DNA of 33,981 bases from Roseomonas rosulenta (lineage in GTDB: Bacteria > Pseudomonadota > Alphaproteobacteria > Acetobacterales > Acetobacteraceae). Each line of letters begins with the position of its first letter. Within the stretch, counting starts at the first letter, position 1. Positions 8,201-16,810 of this stretch are shown piece after piece. Made by a program: the position numbers and the translations under genes. A model generated the notes under the pieces. That model was not told the origin of the DNA. It did not search any database and worked only from the letters and a program-made list of their open reading frames with translations. The DNA lies in the NCBI RefSeq assembly GCF_016106005.1, contig NZ_JACADR010000017.1, forward strand, positions 1 through 33,981, written 5' to 3'.

Positions 8201-9352
8201 ATGTCGGGGGCCGACACCTTGGGCGCGGCGCCGCAGGTCTCGTGGCTCGACCGATTCCGCGCCGTCCGCGAGGGGCTGGCGGCGAAGCCCGGCTTCCGCC
8301 GCTGGGCCGCGCGCTTCCCGCTCACGCGGCCCTTCGCGCGGCGGCGGGCGCGGGCGCTGTTCGATCTCTGCGCTGGCTTCGTCTACACCCAGGTGCTGCT
8401 GGCCTGCGTGCGGCTGCGTGTGTTTGCGATCCTGGCGGAAGCGCCGCTGACGACGGAGCGACTCGCGCCGCGTCTCTCGCTGAGCCCTGAGGCGACCGAA
8501 CGACTGATGGCCGCGGCGGCGGCGCTGCAGCTCACCGCGCGGCGCAGCGATGGCGCCTGGACGCTGGGGCAGCTCGGCGCCGCGATGATCGGCAATGATG
8601 GCATCGCGGCGATGGTCGAGCACCACGCCATGCTCTACGCCGACCTCGCGGATCCGGTGGCGATGCTGCGCCGTCCGCGCGGCGGCAACGCGCTGTCGGA
8701 CTACTGGGCCTATTCCGGTGCGGAGCAGCCTGGCGCGGTCAGCGCCGATCGCATCCGCGACTACACGGCGCTGATGGCGGCGAGCCAGCCGATGGTGGCC
8801 GAGGAAGTACTGGCCAGCTACCGCTTCGACCGGCACGCGCGCGTGCTCGATGTCGGCGGAGGCAACGGCGCCTTCCTGCGCGCGGTGGCGGCTGAGACGC
8901 CGCGCATCGAGCTGATGCTGTTCGACCTGCCGGCAGTGGCCGAGGAAGCGCGTGCGCGGTTCGCCGCAGCGGGACTCGGTGCGCGCGCGAGCGTGCATGG
9001 CGGCGACTTCACGCAGGACGAGCTCCCGCGCGGTGCCGACCTGATCACGCTGGTACGGGTGCTGCACGACCACGACGACGACGTGGCACTCGGCCTGCTG
9101 CGCCGGATTCGCGCCGCGCTTCCGCCGGGCGGAGCGCTGCTGCTGGCCGAACCCATGGCGGGGACCAGCGGCGCCGAGCCGATGGGCGAGGCGTATTTCG
9201 GCTTCTACCTGCTGGCGATGGGGCGTGGCCGTCCGCGCACACCCGAAGAAATCTGCAGCATGCTTGCGGCCGCCGGTTTCTCGGAAAGTCGCATGTTGTC
9301 AACGCCGACGCCGCTGCTGACGCGCGCCGTGCTGGCGGCGGTGGCGTCATGA
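8201..9352 (+). CDS. crtF: Demethylspheroidene/hydroxyneurosporene O-methyltransferase
   Basis: CrtF is a SAM-dependent O-methyltransferase that methylates the tertiary 1-hydroxyl group made by CrtC, giving methoxy carotenoids such as spheroidene and spirilloxanthin. The 383-residue protein has an N-terminal dimerisation/winged-helix part. The Rossmann SAM motif LDVGGGNGAF is at about residues 216-225, followed by FDLPAV and the HDHDDD segment typical of the family. The order crtE-crtF-bchC is the conserved head of the superoperon. The ATG at 8201 is taken as start, 11 bases after the crtE stop. Confidence 0.93.
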   Translation: MSGADTLGAAPQVSWLDRFRAVREGLAAKPGFRRWAARFPLTRPFARRRARALFDLCAGFVYTQVLLACVRLRVFAILAEAPLTTERLAPRLSLSPEATERLMAAAAALQLTARRSDGAWTLGQLGAAMIGNDGIAAMVEHHAMLYADLADPVAMLRRPRGGNALSDYWAYSGAEQPGAVSADRIRDYTALMAASQPMVAEEVLASYRFDRHARVLDVGGGNGAFLRAVAAETPRIELMLFDLPAVAEEARARFAAAGLGARASVHGGDFTQDELPRGADLITLVRVLHDHDDDVALGLLRRIRAALPPGGALLLAEPMAGTSGAEPMGEAYFGFYLLAMGRGRPRTPEEICSMLAAAGFSESRMLSTPTPLLTRAVLAAVAS

Positions 9353-9364
9353 CGCCCGACTCGC

Positions 9365-9382
9365 TGTCAGTTTGGCTTGACA
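9365..9382 (+). promoter_or_regulatory. PpsR/CrtJ operator 1 of the bchC promoter
   Basis: TGTCAGTTTGGCTTGACA is an exact TGTC-N10-GACA match with 6-base arms CTGTCA/TGACAG. Its right end TTGACA (9377-9382) is a consensus -35 box; a possible -10 TACGCT lies 16 bases further on. Together with the second site it forms the tandem arrangement known from bchC promoters of Rhodobacter. Confidence 0.87.
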
Positions 9383-9390
9383 GTTTTTGT

Positions 9391-9408
9391 TGTCACTTTA
9401 CGCTGACT
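9391..9408 (+). promoter_or_regulatory. PpsR/CrtJ operator 2 of the bchC promoter
   Basis: TGTCACTTTACGCTGACT matches TGT-N12-ACA except for the last base. It starts 8 bases after operator 1, the spacing that supports cooperative PpsR binding in Rhodobacter. It overlaps the probable -10 region and lies about 27 bases before the bchC start. Confidence 0.72.
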
Positions 9409-9434
9409 TACAACCTGCTCCTGGGAGGGCCGCC

Positions 9435-10373
9435 GTGGATACCATCGCAGTCCTGCTGAAGGCCCCCGAGGACCTCGTGCTCAGCCGACTCACCCTCACC
9501 CCGCCTGGCGACGACGACATCGTCGTTGCCGTGGAATGGAGTGGCATCAGCACCGGCACCGAGCGCCTGCTCTGGTCGGGCCGCATGCCGCACTTCCCGG
9601 GCATGGGGTATCCGTTAGTGCCGGGCTACGAGTCGGTTGGACGCGTGATCGCCGCCGGCAGCCAGGCCACGCGTCGCCCCGGCGAGCGGGTGTTCGTCGC
9701 CGGTGCGCGCTGCTTCGGCGACGTGCGCGGGTTGTTCGGTGGCGCTGCGGCGCGGCTCGTGGTGCCGGACAAGCGGGCCGTGCTGCTCGACGACGCGACG
9801 GGGGCCGAGGGCGTGCTGCTGGCGCTGGCCGCCACCGCCTGGCACGCGATGGCTGCGCCGGGTGCGGCGCTGCCGGACCTGATCGTCGGGCACGGCGTAC
9901 TCGGGCGGCTTCTGGCACGCATCGCGGTGCTCCAGGGTGGTGCGCCGGTGGTGTGGGAACGCAACGCGGCACGCCGCGCCGGTGCGCAGGGCTATGAGGT
10001 GGTGGATCCCGACGCCGACGTGCGGCGCGACTACCGCAGCATCTACGACGTGAGCGGCGACAGCGACATCATCGACCTGCTGGTCCAGCGCATGGCGCCG
10101 GGCGGCGAGATCGTCCTCGCGGGGTTCTACAGCGACCGCATCGGCTTCTCCTTCCCGCCGGCCTTCATGCGCGAGGCGCGCATCCGGATCGCCGCCGAAT
10201 GGCAGGAGGCCGACCTGCGCGCGACACGCGACGCGATCGCGGAAGGACTGCTGCGGCTCGATGGCCTGGTGACGCACCAGGAAGCCGCCGAACGTGCCCC
10301 CCAGGCCTACGCGCAGGCCTTTACCGACCCGGCCTGCCTCAAGATGGTCCTCGACTGGAGAGATTGTGCATGA
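9435..10373 (+). CDS. bchC: 3-hydroxyethyl bacteriochlorophyllide a dehydrogenase
   Basis: BchC oxidises the C3 1-hydroxyethyl group of bacteriochlorophyllide to the acetyl group, a late step in bacteriochlorophyll a synthesis. The 312-residue protein is a medium-chain dehydrogenase-like enzyme with the typical N terminus MDTIAVLLKAPEDLVLSRL. Further family segments are SGISTGTERLLW, PGMGYPLVPGYE, and a nucleotide-binding GHGVLGRL at about residue 150. The GTG at 9435 is chosen because GGGAGGG precedes it closely and it reproduces the family N terminus. The open frame runs back to 9387 through the operator, so an earlier start is unlikely. The stop overlaps the bchX ATG. Confidence 0.94.
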   Translation: MDTIAVLLKAPEDLVLSRLTLTPPGDDDIVVAVEWSGISTGTERLLWSGRMPHFPGMGYPLVPGYESVGRVIAAGSQATRRPGERVFVAGARCFGDVRGLFGGAAARLVVPDKRAVLLDDATGAEGVLLALAATAWHAMAAPGAALPDLIVGHGVLGRLLARIAVLQGGAPVVWERNAARRAGAQGYEVVDPDADVRRDYRSIYDVSGDSDIIDLLVQRMAPGGEIVLAGFYSDRIGFSFPPAFMREARIRIAAEWQEADLRATRDAIAEGLLRLDGLVTHQEAAERAPQAYAQAFTDPACLKMVLDWRDCA

Positions 10374-11377
10374 ACGCCCCGACCGGCTTCTCTCCTGCGG
10401 CCAGCCAGGCCGCAACACTGCGCGCCGAAGCGTCGATCGAGCCCGACCCGGTGCATACCGGCGAGGTGAAGAAGCAGGCCCAGGTCATTGCCATCTACGG
10501 TAAGGGCGGGATCGGCAAGTCCTTCACCCTGGCGAACCTGTCCTACATGATGGCGCAGCAGGGCAAGCGCGTGCTGCTCATCGGCTGCGACCCGAAGTCG
10601 GACACCACCTCGCTGCTGTTCGGCGGTCGGTCCTGCCCGACCATCATCGAGACCTCGTCCAAGAAGAAGCTCGCCGGCGAGCAGGTGCAGATCGGCGATG
10701 TCTGCTTCAAGCGCGATGGTGTCTTCGCGATGGAGCTCGGCGGACCGGAAGTGGGACGCGGCTGCGGCGGGCGCGGCATCATCCACGGCTTCGAGCTGCT
10801 GGAGAAGCTGGGCTTCCATCAGTGGGACTTCGACTACGTGCTGCTCGACTTCCTGGGCGACGTGGTGTGCGGCGGCTTCGGCCTGCCGATCGCCCGCGAC
10901 ATGTGCCAGAAGGTGATCGTCGTCGGGTCGAACGACCTGCAGTCACTCTATGTCGCGAACAACGTCTGCTCGGCGGTGGAATACTTCCGCAAGCTGGGTG
11001 GCAATGTCGGCGTCGCCGGCATGGTGGTGAACAAGGATGATGGAACCGGGGAGGCCGCGGCCTTCGCCGCCGCCGCCGGCATCCCGGTCCTGGCCGCCAT
11101 CCCGCAGGATGACGACATTCGTCGCAAGAGCGCGAACTACGAGATCATCGGCACGCCCGACAGCCAGTGGGGCGCGCTGTTCCAGGCGCTGGGCGTTCAG
11201 GTGGCGGAAGCCCCGCCGCTGCGCCCGAAGCCGCTGACGCATGACGAACTGCTCGGCCTCTTCAAGGGCGAGGCGGTCGGCCGCGGCGTGGTGCTGGACC
11301 CGGCGACGATGGAAGACATGTGCGGCGCCGAGGTGATCACCAAGCCCTCCCTCGAAGTGGTCTACGAGGGCGCCTGA
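10370..11377 (+). CDS. bchX: Chlorophyllide a reductase iron protein subunit X
   Basis: BchX is the NifH-like dimeric iron protein of chlorophyllide a reductase. It hydrolyses ATP and passes electrons to BchY-BchZ, which reduces ring B. The 335-residue protein has the P-loop GKGGIGKS at about residues 44-51. The two cysteines that would bind the shared 4Fe-4S cluster are at about 132 (GCGGRG) and 167 (VVCGGFG). An N-terminal extension of about 35 residues precedes the fold, as is usual for BchX compared with BchL. The ATG at 10370 overlaps the bchC stop in ATGA. Confidence 0.96.
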   Translation: MNAPTGFSPAASQAATLRAEASIEPDPVHTGEVKKQAQVIAIYGKGGIGKSFTLANLSYMMAQQGKRVLLIGCDPKSDTTSLLFGGRSCPTIIETSSKKKLAGEQVQIGDVCFKRDGVFAMELGGPEVGRGCGGRGIIHGFELLEKLGFHQWDFDYVLLDFLGDVVCGGFGLPIARDMCQKVIVVGSNDLQSLYVANNVCSAVEYFRKLGGNVGVAGMVVNKDDGTGEAAAFAAAAGIPVLAAIPQDDDIRRKSANYEIIGTPDSQWGALFQALGVQVAEAPPLRPKPLTHDELLGLFKGEAVGRGVVLDPATMEDMCGAEVITKPSLEVVYEGA

Positions 11378-11380
11378 GTG

Positions 11381-12892
11381 ATGGACGCTCTCCCTCCTGC
11401 CGGTCCGCCGCCCGCCTCTGATGGCGGTTGCCACGGCGGTCGCGAGACCATGCTGGAGGCCGCACGTGCGGCCGGGAAGGGCGAGGCGATGGAACGCCTG
11501 GCCGCCGACTATCCAAAGGGGCCGCACGACCAGCCGCAATCCATGTGCCCGGCCTTCGGGTCACTGCGCGTGGGCCTGCGTATGAAGCGGGTGGCGACGA
11601 TCCTCTCGGGCAGTGCGTGCTGCGTCTATGGCCTGACCTTCACGAGCCACTTCTACGGTGCCAAGCGGACCGTGGGCTACGTGCCCTTCAATTCCGAGAC
11701 GCTGGTCACCGGCAAGCTCTTCGAGGACATCCGCGACGCGGTGCACGCGACGGCGAAGCCCGAGGACTACGACGCGGTGGTCATCACCAACCTCTGCGTG
11801 CCGACCGCTTCCGGCGTGCCGCTCGAATTACTGCCCAAGCAGATCAACGGTGTGCGGATCATCGGCATCGACGTGCCGGGCTTCGGCGTGCCGACCCACG
11901 CGGAAGCCAAGGATGTGCTGGCCGGTGCGATGCTGCGCTACGCCCGCACCGAGGCCGAGGCCGGCCCCGTGGCCCGTCCGCGCAACCTGATCGAGGGCGA
12001 ACCCACCGTCTCGCTGATCGGCGAGATGTTCCCGGGCGATCCGCCGGGTGTCGGCGCGATGCTGGCGGCGATGGGGCTGTCGTTGGCGCCGTCCACGCCG
12101 TGCCGCGAGTGGCGCGACCTTTACGCCGCGCTTGATTGCGTGGTCGCGGCCGCAGTCCATCCCTTCTACACGGCGAGCATCCGCGAGTTCAAAGCCGCGG
12201 GACGGCCGGTGGTGGGCTCTGGCCCTGTCGGTGTCGATGGCACGGCCGCCTGGCTGGACGCGATCGGCGGTGCGGCCGGCCTGCCGCAGGCGAAGATCGA
12301 TGGCGCGAAGCAGCGCTTCCTGCCGGCCATCGCCGGGGCGCTGGCCGCGGCGCCGGTCAAGGCCCGCGTGACGGTCTCAGGCTACGAAGGTTCGGAACTG
12401 CTGGTCGCGCGCCTGCTGGTCGAGGCCGGCGCAGAGGTGCCCTATGTGGGCACCGCCTGCCCGCGCACCGAATGGAGCAATGCCGACCGCGAGTGGCTCG
12501 AGGCGCGCGGGGTGCATGTGCAGTACCGCGCCTCGCTCGAGCAGGACCTCGCGGCGATGAAGGATGTGCGCCCCGACCTGGCGCTCGGCACGACGCCGCT
12601 TGTGCAGAAGGCCAAGGAACTCGGCATCCCCGCGCTCTACTTCACCAATATGGTGAGTGCGCGTCCGTTGTTCGGGCCGGCCGGCGCGGCATCGCTCGCG
12701 GGCATCGTCGCGGCGCAGACCGGGCAGCGCGAACGCATGTCGCGCATGGTCGGCTTCTTCGAAGGTGTCGGCACGCCCGATGGCGCGGGCTACGGTTTCC
12801 GCGCGAAGCCCTCCGATCCGCCAGGCTTCCGCGAGCGCCAGCGCAAGCTGCGCGCCGCGAAGGCCAAGGCCGAAGAAGCGGTGGGGACCTGA
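11381..12892 (+). CDS. bchY: Chlorophyllide a reductase subunit Y
   Basis: BchY is the NifD-like half of the catalytic chlorophyllide a reductase component and helps hold the iron-sulfur cluster between BchY and BchZ. The 503-residue protein shows the family segments [38 protein letters not shown] and [12 protein letters not shown], with the expected conserved cysteines. The ATG at 11381 or the GTG one codon earlier (11378) could be the start; GAGGG at 11366-11370 suits either. The gap from bchX is 3 bases and bchZ follows 2 bases after the stop. Confidence 0.95.
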   Translation: MDALPPAGPPPASDGGCHGGRETMLEAARAAGKGEAMERLAADYPKGPHDQPQSMCPAFGSLRVGLRMKRVATILSGSACCVYGLTFTSHFYGAKRTVGYVPFNSETLVTGKLFEDIRDAVHATAKPEDYDAVVITNLCVPTASGVPLELLPKQINGVRIIGIDVPGFGVPTHAEAKDVLAGAMLRYARTEAEAGPVARPRNLIEGEPTVSLIGEMFPGDPPGVGAMLAAMGLSLAPSTPCREWRDLYAALDCVVAAAVHPFYTASIREFKAAGRPVVGSGPVGVDGTAAWLDAIGGAAGLPQAKIDGAKQRFLPAIAGALAAAPVKARVTVSGYEGSELLVARLLVEAGAEVPYVGTACPRTEWSNADREWLEARGVHVQYRASLEQDLAAMKDVRPDLALGTTPLVQKAKELGIPALYFTNMVSARPLFGPAGAASLAGIVAAQTGQRERMSRMVGFFEGVGTPDGAGYGFRAKPSDPPGFRERQRKLRAAKAKAEEAVGT

Positions 12893-12894
12893 GC

Positions 12895-14331
12895 ATGCTC
12901 GTCCTCGATCACGACCGGGCAGGGGGCTACTGGGGCGCCGTCTACGCCTTCTCCGCCGTCCGCGGGCTGCGTGTGATCATCGACGGCCCCGTCGGCTGCG
13001 AGAACCTGCCGGTCACGGCGGTGCTGCACTACACCGATGCGCTGCCGCCGCATGAGCTGCCGATCGTTGTGACGGGCCTCGACGAAGGCGCGCTGTCACA
13101 GACTGGCACCGAAGGGCCGATGAAGCGCGCGGCCGCCACGCAGGATCCAGACCTGCCCGCGGTGGTGGTGACCGGGTCGATCGCCGAGATGATCGGTGGT
13201 GGCGTGACGCCGCAAGGGTCGAACCTGCAGCGCTTCGTCCCGCGCACCATCGACGAGGACCAGTGGCAGTCGGCGGACCGCGCCATCAACTGGCTGTGGA
13301 CCGAATTCGGCTCCAAGCGCGGCAAGATCAAGCCGCGCGTGCGCAAGGATGGCGAGAAGCCGCGCGTCAACATCATCGGGCCGATCTACGGCACCTTCAA
13401 CATGCCCTCGGACCTCGCGGAAATCCGCAGGCTGGTCGAAGGCATCGGCTGCGAGATCAACCTGGTCTTCCCGCTCGGCAGCCATGTCGAGGATATCGGC
13501 AAGCTGCCCGATGCGGATGTGAACATCTGCATGTACCGGGAATTCGGGCGCCGACTGTGCGAGACGCTGGAGCGCCCGTACCTCATGGCGCCCTTCGGGA
13601 TCTTCGCCACCACGAATTTCCTGCGCAAGCTCGGTGAGCTAACCGGCCTCGATGCCGAGCCCTTCATCGAGCGCGAGAAGCACAGCACCATCAAGCCGAT
13701 CTGGGACCTGTGGCGCTCGGTCACGCAGGACTTCTTCGCCACCGCCGCCTTCGGCGTGCACGCGACCGAGACCTACAGCCGCGGCCTCACGCGCTTCCTG
13801 TCGGACGAGATGGGCGTGCCCTGCGCCTTTTCCTTCGCCCGCAAGCCCGGGGAGAAGCCTGACAACCAGGCGGTGCGCGAGGCCATCAAGGCCAAGCCGC
13901 CGCTGGTGATCTTCGGGTCCTTCAACGAAAGGATGTATGCGCAGGAAGCGGGCTGCCGTGCCGCCTACATTCCGGCGTCCTTCCCCGGCGCAATCATTCG
14001 CCGCGCCACTGGCACGCCCTTCATGGGCTACGCCGGCGCGACCTACATCGTGCAAGAATACTGCAACGCGCTGTTCGACGCGCTGTTCCACATCCTTCCG
14101 CTCGCCACCGAGATGGACAAGGTGGAGCCGACGCCGGCGCGCCCGAGCGAGCGTTGGGAGCCCGAGGCGGTCGCGCTGCTCGACCGCATGGTCGAGAGCG
14201 AGCCCTTCCTGCTGCGCATCTCGGCCGCGAAGCGCCTGCGCGAACGCATTGAACGCGACGCACGCGCGGCCCGCGAAGATTGCGTCACCGCCGAGCGCGT
14301 GGCGCTCAGCCTTGAACTGGAGGGCGCGTGA
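12895..14331 (+). CDS. bchZ: Chlorophyllide a reductase subunit Z
   Basis: BchZ is the NifK-like partner of BchY and completes the catalytic heterotetramer that reduces the C7-C8 bond of chlorophyllide. The 478-residue protein begins [20 protein letters not shown], typical of BchZ. It contains [14 protein letters not shown] with the cluster cysteine and [16 protein letters not shown]. The family C terminus carries an acidic/basic helical tail. It is the last bch gene of the superoperon. Its stop overlaps a small 48-codon frame that reaches pufB, and transcription probably continues into puf as in Rhodobacter. Confidence 0.96.
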   Translation: MLVLDHDRAGGYWGAVYAFSAVRGLRVIIDGPVGCENLPVTAVLHYTDALPPHELPIVVTGLDEGALSQTGTEGPMKRAAATQDPDLPAVVVTGSIAEMIGGGVTPQGSNLQRFVPRTIDEDQWQSADRAINWLWTEFGSKRGKIKPRVRKDGEKPRVNIIGPIYGTFNMPSDLAEIRRLVEGIGCEINLVFPLGSHVEDIGKLPDADVNICMYREFGRRLCETLERPYLMAPFGIFATTNFLRKLGELTGLDAEPFIEREKHSTIKPIWDLWRSVTQDFFATAAFGVHATETYSRGLTRFLSDEMGVPCAFSFARKPGEKPDNQAVREAIKAKPPLVIFGSFNERMYAQEAGCRAAYIPASFPGAIIRRATGTPFMGYAGATYIVQEYCNALFDALFHILPLATEMDKVEPTPARPSERWEPEAVALLDRMVESEPFLLRISAAKRLRERIERDARAAREDCVTAERVALSLELEGA

Positions 14332-14477
14332 TGTTCCGCGCCTGGCCACACACATCGCGCCGCCCTGCACAGGGCCGCGCCACCAGTCGACCAGGGCGGC
14401 TTGCCGCCAAGGCGATCCCAGCCGCGCGGGGTATGCGCGGTAACCGCCGAAAGGCGAATGTGGAGGTCTCCCAATGA
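14331..14477 (+). CDS. Possible 48-residue basic peptide between bchZ and pufB
   Basis: An ATG overlapping the bchZ stop (TGATG) opens a 48-residue frame that ends in the ATGA overlap with pufB. The peptide is very basic (many Arg), with no hydrophobic segment. The position is that of pufQ in Rhodobacter, but PufQ is longer (about 74 residues) and has a membrane helix, so I do not call it pufQ. It may be a translated leader coupling bchZ to pufB, or a chance open frame in GC-rich DNA. The same stretch folds into three hairpins, which may be its true function. Confidence 0.25.
   Translation: MFRAWPHTSRRPAQGRATSRPGRLAAKAIPAARGMRGNRRKANVEVSQ
14357..14440 (+). promoter_or_regulatory. Cluster of three RNA hairpins before pufB
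   Basis: Three potential stems lie in the bchZ-pufB gap. The first is 14357-14380 (GCGC-C-GCCCT, loop GCAC, mirrored, with one C-C mismatch). The second is 14395-14408 (GGCGG, loop CTTG, CCGCC). The third is 14422-14440 (CCGCGC, 7-base loop, GCGCGG). None has a following T-run, so they are not terminators. In Rhodobacter this segment of the puf transcript is a processing and stability region, and the same use here is plausible. Confidence 0.5.
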
Positions 14478-14653
14478 CCGAAGCACGTACTACGCGTCTT
14501 ACGGAGGAGCAGGCCCGCGAGGTCCACCGCCTGGTAGTCCAGGGTTGGGTCTTCGCGGTCTTCGCCTCCATGGGCGCCCATATCCTCGTCTGGCTCTGGA
14601 GGCCACTGGTCTATACCGGCCAGATGGTCCCGCCCGACTGGCGCTTCTTCTGA
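14474..14653 (+). CDS. pufB: Light-harvesting 1 beta polypeptide
   Basis: PufB is the LH1 beta chain, a single-helix peptide that binds bacteriochlorophyll a in the ring around the reaction centre. The 59-residue chain has the acidic N terminus with EEQAREVH (His18). A membrane helix follows, with the BChl ligand His36 in GAHILVWLWRP. GGAGG at 14462-14466 is a good ribosome site. Oddly, the Trp that usually sits nine residues after the ligand His (RPW in most LH1 beta chains) is Leu45 here (RPLV). The C-terminal tail YTGQMVPPDWRFF is also unusual. Confidence 0.95.
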   Translation: MTEARTTRLTEEQAREVHRLVVQGWVFAVFASMGAHILVWLWRPLVYTGQMVPPDWRFF

Positions 14654-14680
14654 AGCCGAACGGGAAGAGGGAAATAGATC

Positions 14681-14860
14681 ATGCATAAGATCTGGATGGT
14701 GATCGACGCGCGTCGCGTGGGTTTCCTCGGTGCGGCCGGTGTCATGGCCGTGGCGACGATCCTTCACTTCGTGGTCATGAGCTCGCCGCGCTACTGCGAC
14801 CACTGGGGTTGGTGCGCGACGTCGCCCACCTTCGTGCCCGGCCAGCGGGTCGGGGGCTGA
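14681..14860 (+). CDS. pufA: Light-harvesting 1 alpha polypeptide
   Basis: PufA is the LH1 alpha chain, partner of PufB. The 59-residue chain has the N-terminal KIW...DARRV signature of LH1 alpha. A membrane helix carries the AxxxH motif, with Ala25 and ligand His29 in ATILHF. The post-helix segment SSPRYCDHWGWC is odd. The position eleven residues after His29, normally Trp, is Asp40. Tryptophans instead occur at 42 and 44, and Cys39 and Cys45 flank them. The start follows an AGAGGGAAATAGATC leader, 27 bases after pufB. Confidence 0.95.
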   Translation: MHKIWMVIDARRVGFLGAAGVMAVATILHFVVMSSPRYCDHWGWCATSPTFVPGQRVGG

Positions 14861-14873
14861 TACCCGCGACCCA

Positions 14874-14889
14874 CGCCGCGTACGCGGCG
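14874..14889 (+). repeat. Perfect 16-bp palindrome after pufA
   Basis: CGCCGCGTACGCGGCG is a perfect palindrome 13 bases after the pufA stop. It can form a 6-bp stem with a GTAC loop in the mRNA. It sits directly before a larger hairpin, and the two probably act together as a 3' stabiliser of the pufBA message. Confidence 0.55.
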
Positions 14890-14893
14890 GACT

Positions 14894-14921
14894 GGGCGAG
14901 GCCCCGCATGGGGCCTCGCCC
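14894..14921 (+). promoter_or_regulatory. Strong intercistronic hairpin between pufA and pufL
   Basis: A perfect 12-bp stem (GGGCGAGGCCCC paired with GGGGCCTCGCCC) with a GCAT tetraloop lies between pufA and pufL. No T-run follows, so it is not a classical terminator. In Rhodobacter a hairpin at this place protects the pufBA segment from 3' decay or partly stops transcription. This gives more LH1 than reaction-centre protein. The position and structure support the same role here. Confidence 0.8.
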
Positions 14922-14982
14922 GCACACCCGACGGCCGTGACCGGACGGCGGAACGCAACCGCCCGAGGGAGGAGTTGAAGCG

Positions 14983-15807
14983 ATGGCCATGCTGAGTTTC
15001 GAACGCAAATACCGTGTCCGCGGAGGCACCCTGGTCGGCGGCGACCTGTTCGACTTCTGGGTCGGACCGTTCTGGGTCGGCTTCTTCGGCGTGACCACGA
15101 TCTTCTTCACCGTCGTCGGCACGGTGCTGATCCTGATGGGGGCTGCGATCCAGGGCACCTGGAATCCGTGGCTGATCAACATCGCGCCGCCGGATCTCTC
15201 CTACGGCCTGCGCCTGGCGCCGATGCGCGAAGGCGGGTTGTGGCAGATGATCACGATCTGCGCGATCGGCGCCTTCGTCTCCTGGGCCCTGCGCCAGGCG
15301 GAGATCAGCCGAAAGCTCGGCATGGGGTACCACATCCCGATCGCTTATGGTGTGGCGGTCTTCGCCTACATCACGCTGGTGGTGATCCGCCCGGTGTTGA
15401 TGGGCGGCTGGGGCCATGCCTTCCCGTACGGCATCTGGAGCCACCTCGATTGGGTGTCCAACGTCGGCTACCAGTACCTGCACTTCCACTACAACCCGGC
15501 ACACATGATCGCGGTGTCGTTCTTCTTCACCACGACCTTCGCGCTCTCGCTGCACGGCGGCTTGGTGCTCTCGGCCCTGAACCCGCCCGAAGGCGAACCG
15601 GTGAAGGCGCCCGAGCATGAGAACACGTTCTTCCGCGACTTCATCGGGTACTCGATCGGCACGCTGGGCATTCACCGCCTGGGGCTGTTCCTCGCGCTCT
15701 CGGCCGGGTTCTGGAGCGCCGTGTGCATCGTGATCAGCGGTCCTTTCTGGACGCGGGGCTGGCCCGAATGGTGGGGCTGGTGGCTGAACCTGCCGATCTG
15801 GAACTGA
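14983..15807 (+). CDS. pufL: Photosynthetic reaction centre L subunit
   Basis: PufL is one of the two core subunits of the type II reaction centre, with five membrane helices. The 274-residue sequence is offset by one from Rhodobacter numbering. His154 would ligate the accessory BChl, His174 (NPAHM) the special pair, and His191 and His231 the non-heme iron. Tyr163, equivalent to Tyr L162 near the cytochrome side, is present. GGAGGAG precedes the ATG at good distance. The gene follows the pufA hairpins and is 22 bases before pufM. Confidence 0.98.
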   Translation: MAMLSFERKYRVRGGTLVGGDLFDFWVGPFWVGFFGVTTIFFTVVGTVLILMGAAIQGTWNPWLINIAPPDLSYGLRLAPMREGGLWQMITICAIGAFVSWALRQAEISRKLGMGYHIPIAYGVAVFAYITLVVIRPVLMGGWGHAFPYGIWSHLDWVSNVGYQYLHFHYNPAHMIAVSFFFTTTFALSLHGGLVLSALNPPEGEPVKAPEHENTFFRDFIGYSIGTLGIHRLGLFLALSAGFWSAVCIVISGPFWTRGWPEWWGWWLNLPIWN

Positions 15808-15829
15808 CGGGAAGGAAAGGGCAGACACC

Positions 15830-16810
15830 ATGGCCGAATACCAGAACATCTTCACCCGGGTGCAGGTCCGCGGACCGACACCCTACCCGGGCATCCCGCT
15901 CGGTCCCGACAACGACGCCCGGGACGGTACGCCGACCGAGGTCCATCTCTTTGGCCGCCTGGGCGATGCGCAGATCGGGCCGATCTACCTTGGCTACACC
16001 GGCATCCTCTCGCTGCTCTTTGGCTTCATCGCCTTCGAGATCATCGGGCTGAACATGCTGGCCTCGGTGAACTGGAACCCGCTGCAGTTCGTCCGGCAGC
16101 TCTTCTGGCTCGCGCTCGAACCACCTGGCCCTCAGCATGGGCTGCGCTTCCCGCCGATGCGCGAAGGCGGCTGGTGGCTGGTCGCCGGCTTCTTCCTGAC
16201 GATGTCGATCCTGCTGTGGTGGGTTCGCACCTATCGCCGGGCACGTGCGCTCGGCATGGGCACGCATGTGGCCTGGGCCTTCGCTGCCGCCATCTGGCTC
16301 TACCTGGTGCTGGGCTTCATCCGCCCGATCGCCATGGGCTCCTGGAGCGAGGCGGTGCCCTTCGGCATCTTCCCGCACCTCGACTGGACCGCGGCCTTCT
16401 CCATCCGATACGGGAACCTGTTCTACAACCCGTTCCACGCGCTCAGCATCGTCTTTCTCTACGGGTCGACCCTGCTGTTTGCGATGCACGGTGCGACCAT
16501 CCTCGCCCTTGGTCGCTACGGCGGCGAGCGCGAGATCGAGCTCACGCTCAACCGTGGCACCGCAGCCGAGCGCGGTGGCCTGTTCTGGCGCTGGACGATG
16601 GGCTTCAACGCCACCTTCGAGAGCATCCACCGCTGGGCCTGGTGGTTCGCCGTGCTCTGCCCGATCGCGGGCGGCATCGGGATCCTGTTGACCGGCACGG
16701 TGGTCGACAACTGGTACCTCTGGGCGGTTGATCGCCACTTCGCCCCTGCCTACCCGACGCCGTGGCCGGCGACGGTCGATCCTTCGATCACGCAGGGAGC
16801 GGCGCGATGA
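15830..16810 (+). CDS. pufM: Photosynthetic reaction centre M subunit
   Basis: PufM pairs with PufL to hold the special pair, bacteriopheophytins, quinones and iron. The 326-residue protein has His183 (accessory BChl), His203 in NPFHAL (special pair), and His220 and His267 (iron). Glu235 in GGEREIE matches the bidentate iron ligand Glu M234 of Rhodobacter. The C terminus is slightly extended, as in species whose reaction centre carries a bound tetraheme cytochrome. The stop overlaps the pufC ATG in ATGA. Confidence 0.98.
   Translation: MAEYQNIFTRVQVRGPTPYPGIPLGPDNDARDGTPTEVHLFGRLGDAQIGPIYLGYTGILSLLFGFIAFEIIGLNMLASVNWNPLQFVRQLFWLALEPPGPQHGLRFPPMREGGWWLVAGFFLTMSILLWWVRTYRRARALGMGTHVAWAFAAAIWLYLVLGFIRPIAMGSWSEAVPFGIFPHLDWTAAFSIRYGNLFYNPFHALSIVFLYGSTLLFAMHGATILALGRYGGEREIELTLNRGTAAERGGLFWRWTMGFNATFESIHRWAWWFAVLCPIAGGIGILLTGTVVDNWYLWAVDRHFAPAYPTPWPATVDPSITQGAAR

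Noticed and set aside
9387-9434. Upstream in-frame codons for bchC
   Set aside because: They overlap the second PpsR operator and the likely -10. The GTG at 9435 has GGGAGGG before it and matches the family N terminus.
14331-14477. 48-codon frame as pufQ
   Set aside because: It sits in the pufQ position, but it has no membrane helix, is too short and shows no resemblance to PufQ as I know it.
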